The notes beneath the pieces are model-generated. The model ran no database searches. It saw only the letters and a list, made by a program, of their open reading frames with translations, and had not been told where the DNA came from. A DNA stretch of 64,000 bases from Microbacterium hibisci (GTDB lineage Bacteria; Actinomycetota; Actinomycetes; Actinomycetales; Microbacteriaceae): assembly GCF_015278255.1 (NCBI RefSeq), contig NZ_JADIJC010000008.1:62001-126000 (forward strand). The letters are read 5' to 3'. The position numbers were made by a program, and so were the translations under genes. Numbering within the stretch: the first letter of the stretch is position 1; each line of letters begins with the position of its first letter. Below, piece after piece: positions 8,620 through 20,193 of the stretch.

Positions 8620-9153
8620 TCAGAGCGTGCTCGGCGCGACGCCCTCACCCTGCGTGCGGGTCTCGGCGTCGTGCTCCTTGAAGCGGTCGAACGCCTCGGC
8701 GACGAGGCGCTCGGCCTCGGCGGCGTCGGCCCACTGGTCGACCTTGACCCACTTATTGGGCTCGAGGTCCTTGTAGTGCTCGAAGAAGTGGGCGATCTCC
8801 TTCTGGAGGTACTCGGGGATGTCGCCGACGTCCTGGATGTGCGCCCAGCGCGGGTCCTTGGCCAGTACCGCGACGACCTTGTCGTCGCCGCCGGCCTCGT
8901 CGCTCATCTTGAGCACGCCGACGGGGCGCACGCTCGCGAGGATGCCGGGAGCCAGGTCGACGTCGAGGATCACGAGCACGTCGAGCGGGTCGCCGTCCTC
9001 GCCGAGGGTGTTCTCGAAGAAGCCGTAGTTGGTGGGGTAGCCCATCGGCGTGTACAGGATGCGGTCGAGGAACACGCGGCCCGTGCCGTGGTCGACCTCG
9101 TACTTCACGCGGCTGTTGCGCGGGATCTCGATGACGGCGTCGTACGCGCCCAT
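8620..9153 (-). CDS. ppa: Inorganic pyrophosphatase, family I
   Basis: The enzyme hydrolyses pyrophosphate to phosphate in the cytosol and pulls biosynthetic reactions forward. The 177-residue protein carries the family I core [20 protein letters not shown], then [21 protein letters not shown] with its metal-binding aspartates, and a C-terminal [10 protein letters not shown] 9153 was chosen because AAGGAG lies 8-13 nt upstream; an open frame to 9234 has no homology-like sequence. A TAGGCT -10 box lies at 9191-9196 on the minus strand. It is divergent from tilS, with a 12-bp inverted repeat between them. Confidence 0.97.
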   Translation of the reverse strand: MGAYDAVIEIPRNSRVKYEVDHGTGRVFLDRILYTPMGYPTNYGFFENTLGEDGDPLDVLVILDVDLAPGILASVRPVGVLKMSDEAGGDDKVVAVLAKDPRWAHIQDVGDIPEYLQKEIAHFFEHYKDLEPNKWVKVDQWADAAEAERLVAEAFDRFKEHDAETRTQGEGVAPSTL

Positions 9154-9221
9154 AGTGGTGCTCCTTCGAAGACTGTGGATTTCCGCGACAAGCCTAGTCG
9201 CGCCCTTCTCGCGTTCGAATC

Positions 9222-9264
9222 GCGCACTTTGCACCTCTCGCGTGCCCGGAACTGCAAAGTGCGC
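9222..9264. promoter_or_regulatory. Inverted repeat between ppa and tilS
   Basis: GCGCACTTTGCA (9222-9233) and TGCAAAGTGCGC (9253-9264) are exact complements separated by 19 bp (31 bp start to start, about three helical turns). Position between divergent promoters suggests an operator bound by a dimer pair, or a cruciform; no regulator is identified. Confidence 0.45.
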
Positions 9265-9302
9265 TACTCGAAAGGTCGGAGCGAGCCCGGTAGCGTGGGC
9301 GG

Positions 9303-10298
9303 GTGAAGGAGCGCAGACCCGGACTCGACCCCGCCGTCGCGGAGGTGCGGCTCGCCGTACGCCGGGCGCTCGCCGGCCTCGAGCCCGGAAGCACCGTGGT
9401 GGTCGCGCTGTCGGGCGGCGCCGACTCGCTCGCGCTCGCCGCGGCGACGGCCTTCGAGGCTCCGAAGCTGGGCCTGCGGGTCGCCTCGCTGACCGTCGAT
9501 CACGGTCTGCAGGAGGGATCGACGGATGCCGCCACCGCCGCCGCGGCCAAAGCCGGCGCCCTGGGCATCGACGCCCGCGTCGCGCGCGTCGAGGTCGGGG
9601 GCGCGGGCGGTCCCGAGGCGGCCGCGCGCGACGCGCGCTACCGCGCCCTCGTCGACGGAGCGCGCGAACTCGGCGCGGCCGCGATCCTCACCGGTCACAC
9701 CCTCGACGACCAGGCCGAGACGGTCCTGCTCGGCCTCGCGCGTGGAGCGGGCGGCACGAGCCTGCAGGGCATGGCCGAGGCATCCGCCCTCGACGGCGTC
9801 GCCCTGCTGCGCCCACTGCTGGGGGTCCGCCGCGCCACGACGCGGCTCGCCTGCACCGCCGAGGGGCTCGACGCATGGGACGACCCGCACAACCTCGAGC
9901 CGCGCTTCGCGCGCGTGCGCGTGCGCGAGAAGGTGCTGCCGGTGCTCGAGGCCGAACTCGGACCGGGCATCGCCGAGGCGCTCGCGCGGACGGCCGCTCA
10001 GCTGCGCGAAGACGCCGAGGCCTTCGACGAGATGATCGACGAGACGATCGAAGACATCGTCGAGCACGCCGAGGCGGGCATCTCGGTGTCGGCGGCGGCA
10101 CTCGCCGCGAACCCGGCGGCGCTGCGCCACCGCATCATCCGGCACGTCGTCGCGAGCGAGTTCCACGAGAGCCTCACGCGCTGGCAGACCCTCGAGGTGG
10201 CACGGCTCGTGACGGACTGGTCGGGGCAGGGCCCGATCGATCTTCCCGGATGCCGCGCCCGCCGCATCGGCGGACGCGTGGAGTTCACCGCGCGCTGA
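9303..10298 (+). CDS. tilS: tRNA(Ile)-lysidine synthase
   Basis: TilS converts C34 of the CAU anticodon of tRNA-Ile to lysidine using ATP and lysine, so the tRNA reads AUA. The 331-residue protein has the N-type ATP-pyrophosphatase PP-loop SGGADS at 37-42 and the downstream [11 protein letters not shown] motif. It lacks the long C-terminal extension of E. coli TilS, as is usual in actinobacteria. The GTG at 9303 lies 6 nt after TAGCGT (9291-9296), so the mRNA is probably leaderless. Confidence 0.95.
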   Translation: MKERRPGLDPAVAEVRLAVRRALAGLEPGSTVVVALSGGADSLALAAATAFEAPKLGLRVASLTVDHGLQEGSTDAATAAAAKAGALGIDARVARVEVGGAGGPEAAARDARYRALVDGARELGAAAILTGHTLDDQAETVLLGLARGAGGTSLQGMAEASALDGVALLRPLLGVRRATTRLACTAEGLDAWDDPHNLEPRFARVRVREKVLPVLEAELGPGIAEALARTAAQLREDAEAFDEMIDETIEDIVEHAEAGISVSAAALAANPAALRHRIIRHVVASEFHESLTRWQTLEVARLVTDWSGQGPIDLPGCRARRIGGRVEFTAR

Positions 10299-10304
10299 GC
10301 GGGC

Positions 10305-10865
10305 CTACTTCTTGCCGCCGAACAGGCCGCCCAGCAGTCCGCCGATGTCGATGCCGCCGGCGGACGACCCGCCGGACGACGAGCCGCCCGAGCCGCCGAG
10401 CAGGCCGCCGATGAGGTCGCCGATCCCTCCGCCGGATGACGAGCCGGATGACGAGCCGGGGGCCGCGGCATCCGTCCCGCCCTGCTTGTTCTTGGCCAGC
10501 AGGCCCATCACGATCGGGGCCAGCATCGGCAGGAGCTTGGCGAAGTCGATGCCCGCCGTCTGCGGCTCGTCGGTGAGCTTTTGCTCCACCGCCTCCTTCT
10601 GACCGCCGAAGATGTGGCCGAGGATCTTGTCGCCGTCGGCGGTGTCGATCTGATCCACTCCGGTGGGAAGGGCGCCGGCGTGCCGGTCGAGCGCCTTGTC
10701 GATGGAGGCGGCGCCGTCGGGCGTCTGCGCGTTGCGCTGGAGGCCGCTCAGGATCGTCGCACCGCCCTCTTCGACGGCCTGCGCCGCGACGGCGGGATCG
10801 ACCCCGAGCTTCTCGGCGATCTGATCGAGGGGCAGGGACTTCAGGATGTCTTCGATGCCGGCCAC
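10305..10865 (-). CDS. DUF937 family protein with Gly/Ser-rich tail
   Basis: The 186-residue protein starts at GTG 10865 with AAGGGAGG 5 nt upstream. Residues 1-130 match the helical DUF937 domain (IEDILKSLPLDQIAEKLGVDPAVAAQAV, later KILGHIFGGQKEAV), whose function is unknown though it is sometimes compared with YidB. The C-terminal ~55 residues are repeated Gly/Ser blocks separated by IGDLIGGLLGG-type hydrophobic patches, resembling a self-assembling tail. No signal peptide is visible, so it is probably cytoplasmic. It converges with tilS 6 bp away and is not part of the tilS-hpt unit. Confidence 0.85.
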   Translation of the reverse strand: MAGIEDILKSLPLDQIAEKLGVDPAVAAQAVEEGGATILSGLQRNAQTPDGAASIDKALDRHAGALPTGVDQIDTADGDKILGHIFGGQKEAVEQKLTDEPQTAGIDFAKLLPMLAPIVMGLLAKNKQGGTDAAAPGSSSGSSSGGGIGDLIGGLLGGSGGSSSGGSSAGGIDIGGLLGGLFGGKK

Positions 10866-10951
10866 GGCGGCCTCCCTTTCGTCGAACGGCGTCGTCCGGT
10901 TCCGCGGCTCATCTTAGGGTCGGTGCGGCGAGCCCCTCTAGACTCGTTCGC

Positions 10952-11503
<552 letters not shown>

Positions 11504-11534
11504 CGCGCGTCCCCGGCCCTCGGCCGAGCAGGTC

Positions 11535-12593
11535 TCAGCCGCGCAGCAGGTCGACGAGGCCGGCCGGCGCCGTGTACGTCGAGAGGGCGTCGACGATGAG
11601 CCGACGGCAGCCGTCGAGCTCCACCGTGATCGTCGCCAGCCCGCCACCCGGGTGGAGCACGACGAGCGAGCCCGGCAGGTCGTCGCACGGCTGCGGAAGC
11701 GGCTGAGCGGATGCCGCGGCCTCCAGCACGGCGCGCGTCGCGGCCGCGTCGAGCGTGCGGCTGCCCGTGAACCACGCCTGACCGTCCACCTCGACCGTCA
11801 CCCACGTCGTGGCGCCGGGTGCGGGCGTCGCCGTCGGGTTCGCGCTGTCGTCGGTGGAGTAGGCGCAGAGGCGAAGCTCGTCGACCTCGCCGGGCGCCGG
11901 CGTCCGCGGCGGCTCCCACGGGATGGTGGTGATGCCGTCGGAGGTGGGAGCGGGCTGCGGGGCCACGCTCGTGCCCTCCCACTCCCCGAGCTGCTCCGGC
12001 GTGGCGAGCTGCAGCGGCCGGGCCGACCAGGTGGCCTCGCAGCCGGCGTCGATCGCCGCGCTCGGCTGGGCGAGGGTGCGCTGCTCCTCGTCGGTGCGCA
12101 CGACTGCGAGTCGGGCCAGCGCGTCGCCGATCAACTCGACCTTCGGCTGACCGCAGCCGTCGACCGGATAGCGCAGGCGGACGCCCTGGCCCGCGGCATC
12201 CGTCAGCCACACCAGCGGCGCGATGGTCGCGATCGCCGGGCACGCGCCGAGCGAGCGAGGCTCGTCGGGCTCGGCCTGCGCGCGCAGCACCGCCGCGAGG
12301 TCGCCCTCGAGCCGCTCGCGCAGCACGACCGACCAGATGCCCTCGTCATCCTCGACCGTCTGGAACGGCACGCAGCGGACGGCGGCGACGGGCTCGAAGT
12401 CGTCGGGGACGGGCCCGGCGTCGGTCTGCGGGTCACCGCCGAAGGGGTCCATGCCTGCGCAGGAGATCTCGGCGACGGTCGCCGCGGGTGGCAGCGGCGT
12501 CGGCGGCCCGATCGGCGTGGTCGCGCAGGCAGCCAGGGCGAGCACGGCGACCGCGGTCAGAGAGGCGGCGGCGAGGGCGCGGATGCGGGGCAC
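11535..12593 (-). CDS. Putative lipoprotein of unknown function
   Basis: The protein of about 352 residues starts at GTG 12593, with GAGGAGGA 5-12 nt upstream. A signal peptide ends in a lipobox (LALAAC, Cys23), followed by a Pro/Thr-rich linker, so it should be lipid-anchored on the outer face of the membrane. The rest is mixed alpha/beta with several Cys residues (for example AVRCVPF, LGACPA, DGCGQPK, RLCAYS, QPCDDL) that could pair as disulphides. I do not recognise a family. It sits between hpt and ftsH on the opposite strand. A minus-strand TAGCGT box lies about 40 nt upstream of the start. Confidence 0.75.
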   Translation of the reverse strand: MPRIRALAAASLTAVAVLALAACATTPIGPPTPLPPAATVAEISCAGMDPFGGDPQTDAGPVPDDFEPVAAVRCVPFQTVEDDEGIWSVVLRERLEGDLAAVLRAQAEPDEPRSLGACPAIATIAPLVWLTDAAGQGVRLRYPVDGCGQPKVELIGDALARLAVVRTDEEQRTLAQPSAAIDAGCEATWSARPLQLATPEQLGEWEGTSVAPQPAPTSDGITTIPWEPPRTPAPGEVDELRLCAYSTDDSANPTATPAPGATTWVTVEVDGQAWFTGSRTLDAAATRAVLEAAASAQPLPQPCDDLPGSLVVLHPGGGLATITVELDGCRRLIVDALSTYTAPAGLVDLLRG

Positions 12594-12787
12594 GGGGTCC
12601 TCCTCGTCGTGGGCTCGTGCGACGCTCCGGCCCACGCTAGCGCGAACCCCCGTCGCCCGCGATTACGCCCGAGGCGAATGCACAGACAGCGCCTAGGAAG
12701 CGCGCGATACCCTGATTCAACCGTCGACGGGGGTTTTCCTGTCTGCGGCGGCACGTCGACGAAAGGGGTCGGGCTCGGGCCCGCGCC

Positions 12788-14794
<2,007 letters not shown>

Positions 14795-14803
14795 GCTCGG
14801 CCC

Positions 14804-15394
14804 GTGGCCGTCGATCGTGAACGCGTCGCGGCGCTCGTCCGCGAGCTGCTCGAGGCGATCGGGGAGAATCCCGAGCGCCCCGGTCTGAGGCAGACGCCCG
14901 AGCGCGTCGCCGACGCGTACACCGAGTTCTTCTCGGGAGTGGGGGAGGATGCCGCGGCCCCGCTCGCGCACACCATCTCGGTCTCGCGCGGCCCGGCGCC
15001 CGACACCCTGCCCTCGGGCGCCGTCATCCTTCGCGACATCATCTTCCGGTCGGTGTGCGAGCATCACCTGCTGCCGTTCCGCGGCCACGCGCACCTCGCC
15101 TATCTCCCCGGCGAGCAGGTCGTCGGTCTCGGCGCACTGCCGAAGGTCGTCGAGATCCTGTCGTCGCGGCCCCAGGTGCAGGAGCGGCTCGGCGAGCAGA
15201 TCGCCGACGTGATCGCGGCATCCCTCGACGCCCGCGGCGTGCTGGTCGTGCTCGACGCGACGCACGAGTGCGTGACCATGCGCGGGGGACGACAGCCGGA
15301 TGCCTCGACCGTGACCATCGCCGCCCGCGGCGAGCTCGCCGAGTCGGCGGCCCGCGCCGAGCTCGTCACGTTGATCGGGGCCGGTCGCGGATGA
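14804..15394 (+). CDS. folE: GTP cyclohydrolase I
   Basis: FolE converts GTP to 7,8-dihydroneopterin triphosphate, the first step of tetrahydrofolate synthesis. The 196-residue protein has the zinc-binding CEHHLLPF segment, the later HECVTMRG segment with the second zinc Cys, and the RPGLRQTPERVADAY helix. The GTG start at 14804 follows a TAGGCT box (14792-14797) by 6 nt, so it may have its own leaderless transcript in addition to read-through from ftsH. Its stop overlaps the folP start (ATGA at 15391). Confidence 0.97.
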   Translation: MAVDRERVAALVRELLEAIGENPERPGLRQTPERVADAYTEFFSGVGEDAAAPLAHTISVSRGPAPDTLPSGAVILRDIIFRSVCEHHLLPFRGHAHLAYLPGEQVVGLGALPKVVEILSSRPQVQERLGEQIADVIAASLDARGVLVVLDATHECVTMRGGRQPDASTVTIAARGELAESAARAELVTLIGAGRG

Positions 15395-16224
15395 CCCTCG
15401 TCATGGGGATCGTGAACGTCACGCCCGACTCGTTCAGCGACGGCGGACGATACGCGGATGCCGATGCCGCCGTCGCCCACGCGCTCCGGCTGCGGGCGCA
15501 CGGCGCCGACATCCTCGACGTCGGCGGCGAGTCCACCCGCCCGGGCGCGGAACGGGTCGATCCGTCGATCGAGCAGGACCGGGTGCTGCCCGTGGTGCGC
15601 GCGCTGACGGAGGCGAGTCTCGTGGTCAGCATCGACACCATGAACGCCTCCACGGCGGTCGCTGCCGTCGAGGCCGGGGCGCGCATCGTCAACGACGTGT
15701 CGGGCGGGCTCGCCGACCCCGGACTGCTCGCGGCCGTCGCCGCGACGGACGCCGACATCGCCATCGGCCACTGGCGCGGGCATTCGACCGACATGTACGC
15801 GCGGGCCGAGTACGGCGACGTCGTCGACGACGTGATCGCCGAGCTGCGCGGCCGGCTCGAGGCCGCCGCGTCCGCCGGCATCGCGCCGTCGCGGATCATC
15901 CTCGATCCCGGCATCGGCTTCGGCAAGAAGGGCGCTCAGAACTGGGCCGTGCTGCGGGATCTCGACCGCCTGGTCGGGCTGGGCCCGCGGGTGCTCGTCG
16001 GCACCAGCCGCAAGAGGTTCCTCGCCGAGGCGCTGGCCGACGACCCCGCCGACGCGGACGAGGCGCGGCGCGACCTGGCGACCGCCGTGACGAGCGCGCT
16101 GGCGGCGCAGGCCGGCGTGTGGGCGGTGCGGGTGCACGATGTCGCCGGTACGCGCGACGCTCTCACCGTGGCGCGCAGCTGGCAGGAAGGGAGCCGATGG
16201 ACTTCATCGACGAGATCACACTGA
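15391..16224 (+). CDS. folP: Dihydropteroate synthase
   Basis: FolP joins p-aminobenzoate to dihydropterin pyrophosphate and is the sulfonamide target. The 277-residue TIM-barrel protein shows GIVNVTPDSFSDGG, DVGGESTRPG, a DPGIGFGK metal/pterin segment and GTSRKRF near the C-terminus. The start overlaps the folE stop and the end overlaps folB by 28 nt, so the fol genes are translationally coupled. Confidence 0.97.
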   Translation: MTLVMGIVNVTPDSFSDGGRYADADAAVAHALRLRAHGADILDVGGESTRPGAERVDPSIEQDRVLPVVRALTEASLVVSIDTMNASTAVAAVEAGARIVNDVSGGLADPGLLAAVAATDADIAIGHWRGHSTDMYARAEYGDVVDDVIAELRGRLEAAASAGIAPSRIILDPGIGFGKKGAQNWAVLRDLDRLVGLGPRVLVGTSRKRFLAEALADDPADADEARRDLATAVTSALAAQAGVWAVRVHDVAGTRDALTVARSWQEGSRWTSSTRSH

Positions 16225-16592
16225 CGGGCGTCCGCGCGTTCGGATACCACGGCGTCTACGAGGACGAGCGGCGCGACGGCCAGGAGTTCGTGGTCGACGT
16301 GACGCTGTACGTGAGCACAGCGCGAGCAGCGGCATCCGACGACGTCGCCGACACCGTGCACTACGGTCAGGTCGCCGAGCGCATCGTGGAGCTCGTCGGC
16401 GGCGAGCCGCTGAACCTCATCGAAGGGCTGGCCGCGCGGATCGCCGACGATCTCCTCGCGCACGACCTCGTGCGCATGGTCGCGGTGACCGTCCACAAGC
16501 CGCAGGCGCCCATCTCGGTGCCGTTCTCGGATGTGTCGGTGACGATCCGCCGCGCCCGGCAGGAAGAGCCGACGTGGACGGCGGGCTCGTGA
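16197..16592 (+). CDS. folB: Dihydroneopterin aldolase
   Basis: FolB cleaves 7,8-dihydroneopterin to 6-hydroxymethyl-dihydropterin and glycolaldehyde. The 131-residue protein keeps the family pattern: an N-terminal TGVRAFGYHGVYEDERRDGQEF with the substrate-contacting Tyr/Gly, a central VHYGQVAE, LIEGLA, and VTVHKPQAPI near the C-terminus with the catalytic Lys. ATG 16197 lies inside the 3' end of folP, and the gene ends in a GTGA overlap with folK. Confidence 0.96.
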   Translation: MDFIDEITLTGVRAFGYHGVYEDERRDGQEFVVDVTLYVSTARAAASDDVADTVHYGQVAERIVELVGGEPLNLIEGLAARIADDLLAHDLVRMVAVTVHKPQAPISVPFSDVSVTIRRARQEEPTWTAGS

Positions 16593-17143
16593 ACCGCCGG
16601 TTCGCGGACGGCTTCGAGGGCGGGGCCGAGCGCCACCCGCGCGAGGCGGTCGAGGCCGTGGTCGCGCTGGGCGCGAATCTCGGAGACCGCGCCGAGACGC
16701 TGGCCGCCGCCATCAAGGATCTCGCCCGCGTGCCGCTCGTCGACGCGGTGCGCGTGTCGGAGCCGATCGAGTCGGTCGCCATGACGCCGGAGGGGCCCGA
16801 CGACTCGGCCCCGGGGTACCTCAACGCGGTCGCGATCCTCACCACCCGGCTCGCGCCGACGGTGCTGCTCGGCTACCTGCACGCGATCGAGCAGCGGCAC
16901 GGCCGCATGCGCTCGACGCAGCGTTCGGCCCGCGAGGGCGGCTGGGAGGACCGCACCCTCGATCTCGATCTCATCGCGTACGGCGAGGTCGTGAGCGACG
17001 ACGACGCGCTGCTGCTGCCGCATCCGCGCGCCGCCGAACGCGACTTCGTGCTCGGGCCGTGGCTGGCGGTCGATCCCGACGCCGTGCTCCCCGGCGTCGG
17101 CCGGGTCGACGAGGCGCTGCGACGGCTGCGAGGGGACCGATGA
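16589..17143 (+). CDS. folK: 6-hydroxymethyl-7,8-dihydropterin pyrophosphokinase
   Basis: FolK transfers pyrophosphate from ATP to hydroxymethyl-dihydropterin, making the FolP substrate. The 184-residue protein has LGANLGDR, the GYLNAV segment and the signature WEDRTLDLDLIAYG. The GTG at 16589 overlaps the folB stop; an in-frame GTG at 16574 is possible. About 25 residues precede the usual family start, so the N-terminus is slightly long. Its stop overlaps the next start (ATGA at 17140). Confidence 0.95.
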   Translation: MNRRFADGFEGGAERHPREAVEAVVALGANLGDRAETLAAAIKDLARVPLVDAVRVSEPIESVAMTPEGPDDSAPGYLNAVAILTTRLAPTVLLGYLHAIEQRHGRMRSTQRSAREGGWEDRTLDLDLIAYGEVVSDDDALLLPHPRAAERDFVLGPWLAVDPDAVLPGVGRVDEALRRLRGDR

Positions 17144-17640
17144 AGCGCACCGGCGCCGGCGTGCTGGTCGTGGCCGCCGTCCTCGGCGTCGCGGCGGGCT
17201 TCGTCGTCGATCAGCTCCTCACGTCGGCCGGGCGCCCCACCTTCACGCCCGCGGTCACGCTGCCGATCCTGCTGGTGCTGCTGGGTGCGGTCGTGGTCGG
17301 CCTCGCCGTGCCGATCCGCCGCGCGACGCACGGCGCCTCGAAGGCGAAGGTCGATCCGTTCCGTGCGGTGCGCATCGCCATGCTCGCGAAGGCGTCGAGC
17401 ATCGTCGGAGCGGCGATCGGCGGGCTCGGCGCGGGCCTGTGGATCTTCCTCGCGACGAGGCCCGTCCCACCCTCGCTAGGCTCGTTGGGGACGGTCATCG
17501 CGACGACCGTGTGCGGCGCGCTGCTGGTCGCCGCCGGTCTGGTCGCGGAGCACCTGTGCACGATCCGGAAGGACGACGATGACGAACACCCCGGAGGAAG
17601 CGACGACCCGGGACTGGAACCCCGCCTCCGCGACCACTGA
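17140..17640 (+). CDS. DUF3180 membrane protein
   Basis: The 166-residue protein has four hydrophobic segments (~5-23, ~41-60, ~87-106 and ~119-138) and a charged, acidic C-terminal tail. It matches the actinobacterial DUF3180 family, which is nearly always encoded right after folK; function is unknown. The start overlaps the folK stop by 4 nt, and the last 62 nt overlap the next gene in another frame. Confidence 0.88.
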   Translation: MKRTGAGVLVVAAVLGVAAGFVVDQLLTSAGRPTFTPAVTLPILLVLLGAVVVGLAVPIRRATHGASKAKVDPFRAVRIAMLAKASSIVGAAIGGLGAGLWIFLATRPVPPSLGSLGTVIATTVCGALLVAAGLVAEHLCTIRKDDDDEHPGGSDDPGLEPRLRDH

Positions 17641-18256
17641 CGCGGCCGGCGGGACGGTCCAGGGCGGCGGGACGGTCCAAACCGGCGGGACGCTCGAGGG
17701 CGGCGGAACGCTCGAGGGGAGCGGAACGCTCGAGGGGAGCGGGACGTTCGAGCGGATCGTCGAACCGCGGTCCGAGAACCGCCTCGCACTCGAAGGCGGC
17801 GTCTGGCACCAGATCTCGCCCAAGTACGTGACGGTGCAGCTGATCTCCACCGGGTCGTTCCTCGTGCTCGTCATCGCGGCGACCCTCGTACTGACGCTGC
17901 TGATGCACCAGCTGTGGGCCTGGATCCCCGGTGGCATCCTCACGGTGATCCTCACGTGGACCCTTGTGATCCTGCCGCGGCAGGCCCGCTCGATCGGCTA
18001 CCAGCTGCGGGCGGACGACCTCGTCTTCCGCCGCGGCATCCTCTGGCAGCGGTTCGTCGCCGTGCCTTACGGGCGCATGCAGCTCATCGATATCACGCAC
18101 GGACCGCTCGACCGCGGTTTCGGCATCGCGCAGCTCAAGTTCGTCACGGCCGCCGCCGCGACGGGCGTGGTGATCCCGGGCCTGGAGCAGTCCACGGCCG
18201 AGACGCTCCGCGACCACCTGGTCGCGGTCGCTGAAGCCCGGCGCACGGGACTATGA
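17579..18256 (+). CDS. PH-domain (bPH_2, YdbS-like) membrane protein with Gly-rich hexapeptide repeats
   Basis: The 225-residue protein has an unusual N-terminus: six hexapeptides of the form (G/S)GT(V/L/F)(Q/E)x at ~24-59, encoded by six 18-bp tandem repeats. After that come WHQISPKYVTVQLISTG, two TM segments (~90-110 and ~118-138) and a bPH_2 (DUF304) domain (YQLRADDLVFRRGILWQRFVAVPYGRMQLIDI). Such proteins usually work as a pair with a YdbT-like partner, here encoded immediately downstream with an ATGA overlap. GGAAGG precedes the ATG. Function is unknown. Confidence 0.88.
   Translation: MTNTPEEATTRDWNPASATTDAAGGTVQGGGTVQTGGTLEGGGTLEGSGTLEGSGTFERIVEPRSENRLALEGGVWHQISPKYVTVQLISTGSFLVLVIAATLVLTLLMHQLWAWIPGGILTVILTWTLVILPRQARSIGYQLRADDLVFRRGILWQRFVAVPYGRMQLIDITHGPLDRGFGIAQLKFVTAAAATGVVIPGLEQSTAETLRDHLVAVAEARRTGL
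17648..17755 (+). repeat. Six tandem 18-bp repeats inside the YdbS-like gene
   Basis: Units start at 17648, 17666, 17684, 17702, 17720 and 17738; the first is GGCGGGACGGTCCAGGGC. Neighbouring units differ by a few bases, with the last three nearly identical, as expected from stepwise slippage. They lie almost entirely past the end of the overlapping DUF3180 frame, so only one protein carries the repeats. Confidence 0.9.
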
Positions 18257-20193
18257 CGTCGATCTCCGGACCCGCGGACGGCACGCCCGTGCCGCCGGAG
18301 CCGAACGCCCCCGAGTTCACGGAATCGCCCGCCTTTGCGGATCCCGCCGCGGAAGCGCCGGTCGGCCCGGCCGGCGATCCCGATGCCGCGCCTGCGGCCA
18401 GTCCGGCCGCGCCGCCGCCGCAGCTCGTGCGCTCGCCGCTGAGCGACGGCGAATGGCACCGGCTCCACCCGCTCACGCCGCTGCTGCGGGGCGGCCTGTT
18501 CCTGATCGTCGTCATCGGCATCGTCTTCGCGAACCTGCGCGACCGGCTGTTCTTCGTGTTCCTGCCGTGGCTCGCGCCCGACATCGAGGACGAGGTCGGC
18601 GACTGGGAGAGCGCCGGCGGCGATCCGATCGACTTCATCATCGTCAACAACCTCTACGTCCTCGCCCTGCTCGCGGTGCTGGCCGCGCTGATCGTGATCG
18701 TCGCCGTCTTCTACACGTCGTGGCGATTCCACACGTTCCGCATCACGGGCGACGACGTCGAGGTGCGCAGCGGGATCCTGTTCCGCACGCAGCGCCGGGC
18801 TCCGCTCGACCGCGTGCAGGGCGTCAACCTGACGCGGCCGATGATCGCGCGGCTCCTCGGCATGGCGAAGCTCGAGGTGGTGGGCGCCGGCGCGGACGCC
18901 AACGTCAAGCTCGAGTACCTGTCGACCTCCAACGCCGAGGCGGTGCGCGCCGACATCCTGCGACTCGCCTCCGGCCGTCGGCTGGCGATGGCCTCCGGCT
19001 CAGCGGCCCCGGCGGGCCCGGCCGGCACGCCGGTCCACGGCAGGGTCGCATCTCTCGGCCAGACCGTCGGGCGCGAGCTCACGGGCATGATCGAAGGCCC
19101 CGAGGCACCGGTGGCCGAGCTCGAATCGGTCGTGCACATCCCGGTCGGGCGGCTCGTGGCATCCCACGTCCTCAGCGTGTCGACCGTGGCGCTGCTGATC
19201 GCGATCGTCGTGATCGTGGTGGGCGTCAGCCAGGGGGCCGCCTGGATGCTGTTCGGCTTCGTCCCGGCGATCATCGGTTTCGGCGCGTACTGGATCCGCT
19301 CGATCGTACGGTCGCTGCGCTACTCGATCGCCCCGACGCCCGACGGAGTGAGGATCACGTTCGGTCTCTTCACGACCATCACCGAGATCGTGCCTCCGGG
19401 CCGGATCCACGCCGTCGAGGTCACGCAGCCGATCCTCTGGCGGCCGGCGGGCTGGTGGACCATCCGCATCAACCGGCTCACCGGCCGGAGCGCCGCCGAT
19501 GCCAACACCGATCAGTTCACGACGGTCCTGCCGGTCGGCACCGCCGACGACGTCGATCGCGTGCTGCGGCTGCTGCAGCCGTCGCTTCCCGACGACGAGC
19601 GGGCGCTCATCGTGCAGGAGGGCATGCTCGGCCCGGGCGACGTCGACACCTTCACGAACACGCCGAAGCGGGCGTGGTGGATCCGACCGCTGTCATACCG
19701 TCGCAACGGCTTCCGCCTCAGCGGCGACGTGCTGCTGATGCGCCGCGGCGTGGTGTGGCGCAAGCTCGTGATCCTGCCTCTCGCGCGCCTGCAGAGCTTC
19801 GGGCTCTACCAGGGCCCGCTCGATCGGGCATCGGGGGTGACGAACGTGCGCGCGCACGTGGTCACCGGCCCCGTCTCGCCCTTCCTCGCCGCGGTCGACC
19901 GCGACACCGCGCTCCGGCTCTTCGACGACGTCGCCCGCGGCTCGGTGCGCGCCGCGCTCATCGATCGCACGCATCGCTGGGCTGCGGAGGAGACGGATGC
20001 CGCGGCCGCCGCTGTCCTCAGCGCCGAGCCGTTCGTCGGCCCCGCCCCGGTCGCGCCTGCGTCCGCCGCGCCCGGGCTCGCCGCGCCGGCCGCGCCCGCG
20101 CCGGCCTCGCCGGTCGCGCCTGCGCCACCCGCGTCGGTCGCGCCGGCGCCCGCGAGTCCGGGTCCCGTCGCCGGAGCGGAGGAGCGCGCATGA
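18253..20193 (+). CDS. PH-domain (bPH_2, YdbT-like) membrane protein
   Basis: The 646-residue protein has a disordered Pro/Ala N-terminus (~70 residues), two pairs of TM segments (~80-100 and ~135-155; ~300-350) and repeated bPH_2 domains: FRITGDDVEVRSGILFRTQRRAPLDRVQGV first, then YSIAPTPDGVRITFGLFTTITEIVP and FRLSGDVLLMRRGVVWRKL. The last ~55 residues are an Ala/Pro/Ser-rich tail. It is the YdbT-like partner of the preceding gene, overlapping it by 4 nt, and overlaps the next gene by 4 nt. Role unknown; such pairs are proposed to act at the membrane. Confidence 0.88.
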   Translation: MTSISGPADGTPVPPEPNAPEFTESPAFADPAAEAPVGPAGDPDAAPAASPAAPPPQLVRSPLSDGEWHRLHPLTPLLRGGLFLIVVIGIVFANLRDRLFFVFLPWLAPDIEDEVGDWESAGGDPIDFIIVNNLYVLALLAVLAALIVIVAVFYTSWRFHTFRITGDDVEVRSGILFRTQRRAPLDRVQGVNLTRPMIARLLGMAKLEVVGAGADANVKLEYLSTSNAEAVRADILRLASGRRLAMASGSAAPAGPAGTPVHGRVASLGQTVGRELTGMIEGPEAPVAELESVVHIPVGRLVASHVLSVSTVALLIAIVVIVVGVSQGAAWMLFGFVPAIIGFGAYWIRSIVRSLRYSIAPTPDGVRITFGLFTTITEIVPPGRIHAVEVTQPILWRPAGWWTIRINRLTGRSAADANTDQFTTVLPVGTADDVDRVLRLLQPSLPDDERALIVQEGMLGPGDVDTFTNTPKRAWWIRPLSYRRNGFRLSGDVLLMRRGVVWRKLVILPLARLQSFGLYQGPLDRASGVTNVRAHVVTGPVSPFLAAVDRDTALRLFDDVARGSVRAALIDRTHRWAAEETDAAAAAVLSAEPFVGPAPVAPASAAPGLAAPAAPAPASPVAPAPPASVAPAPASPGPVAGAEERA

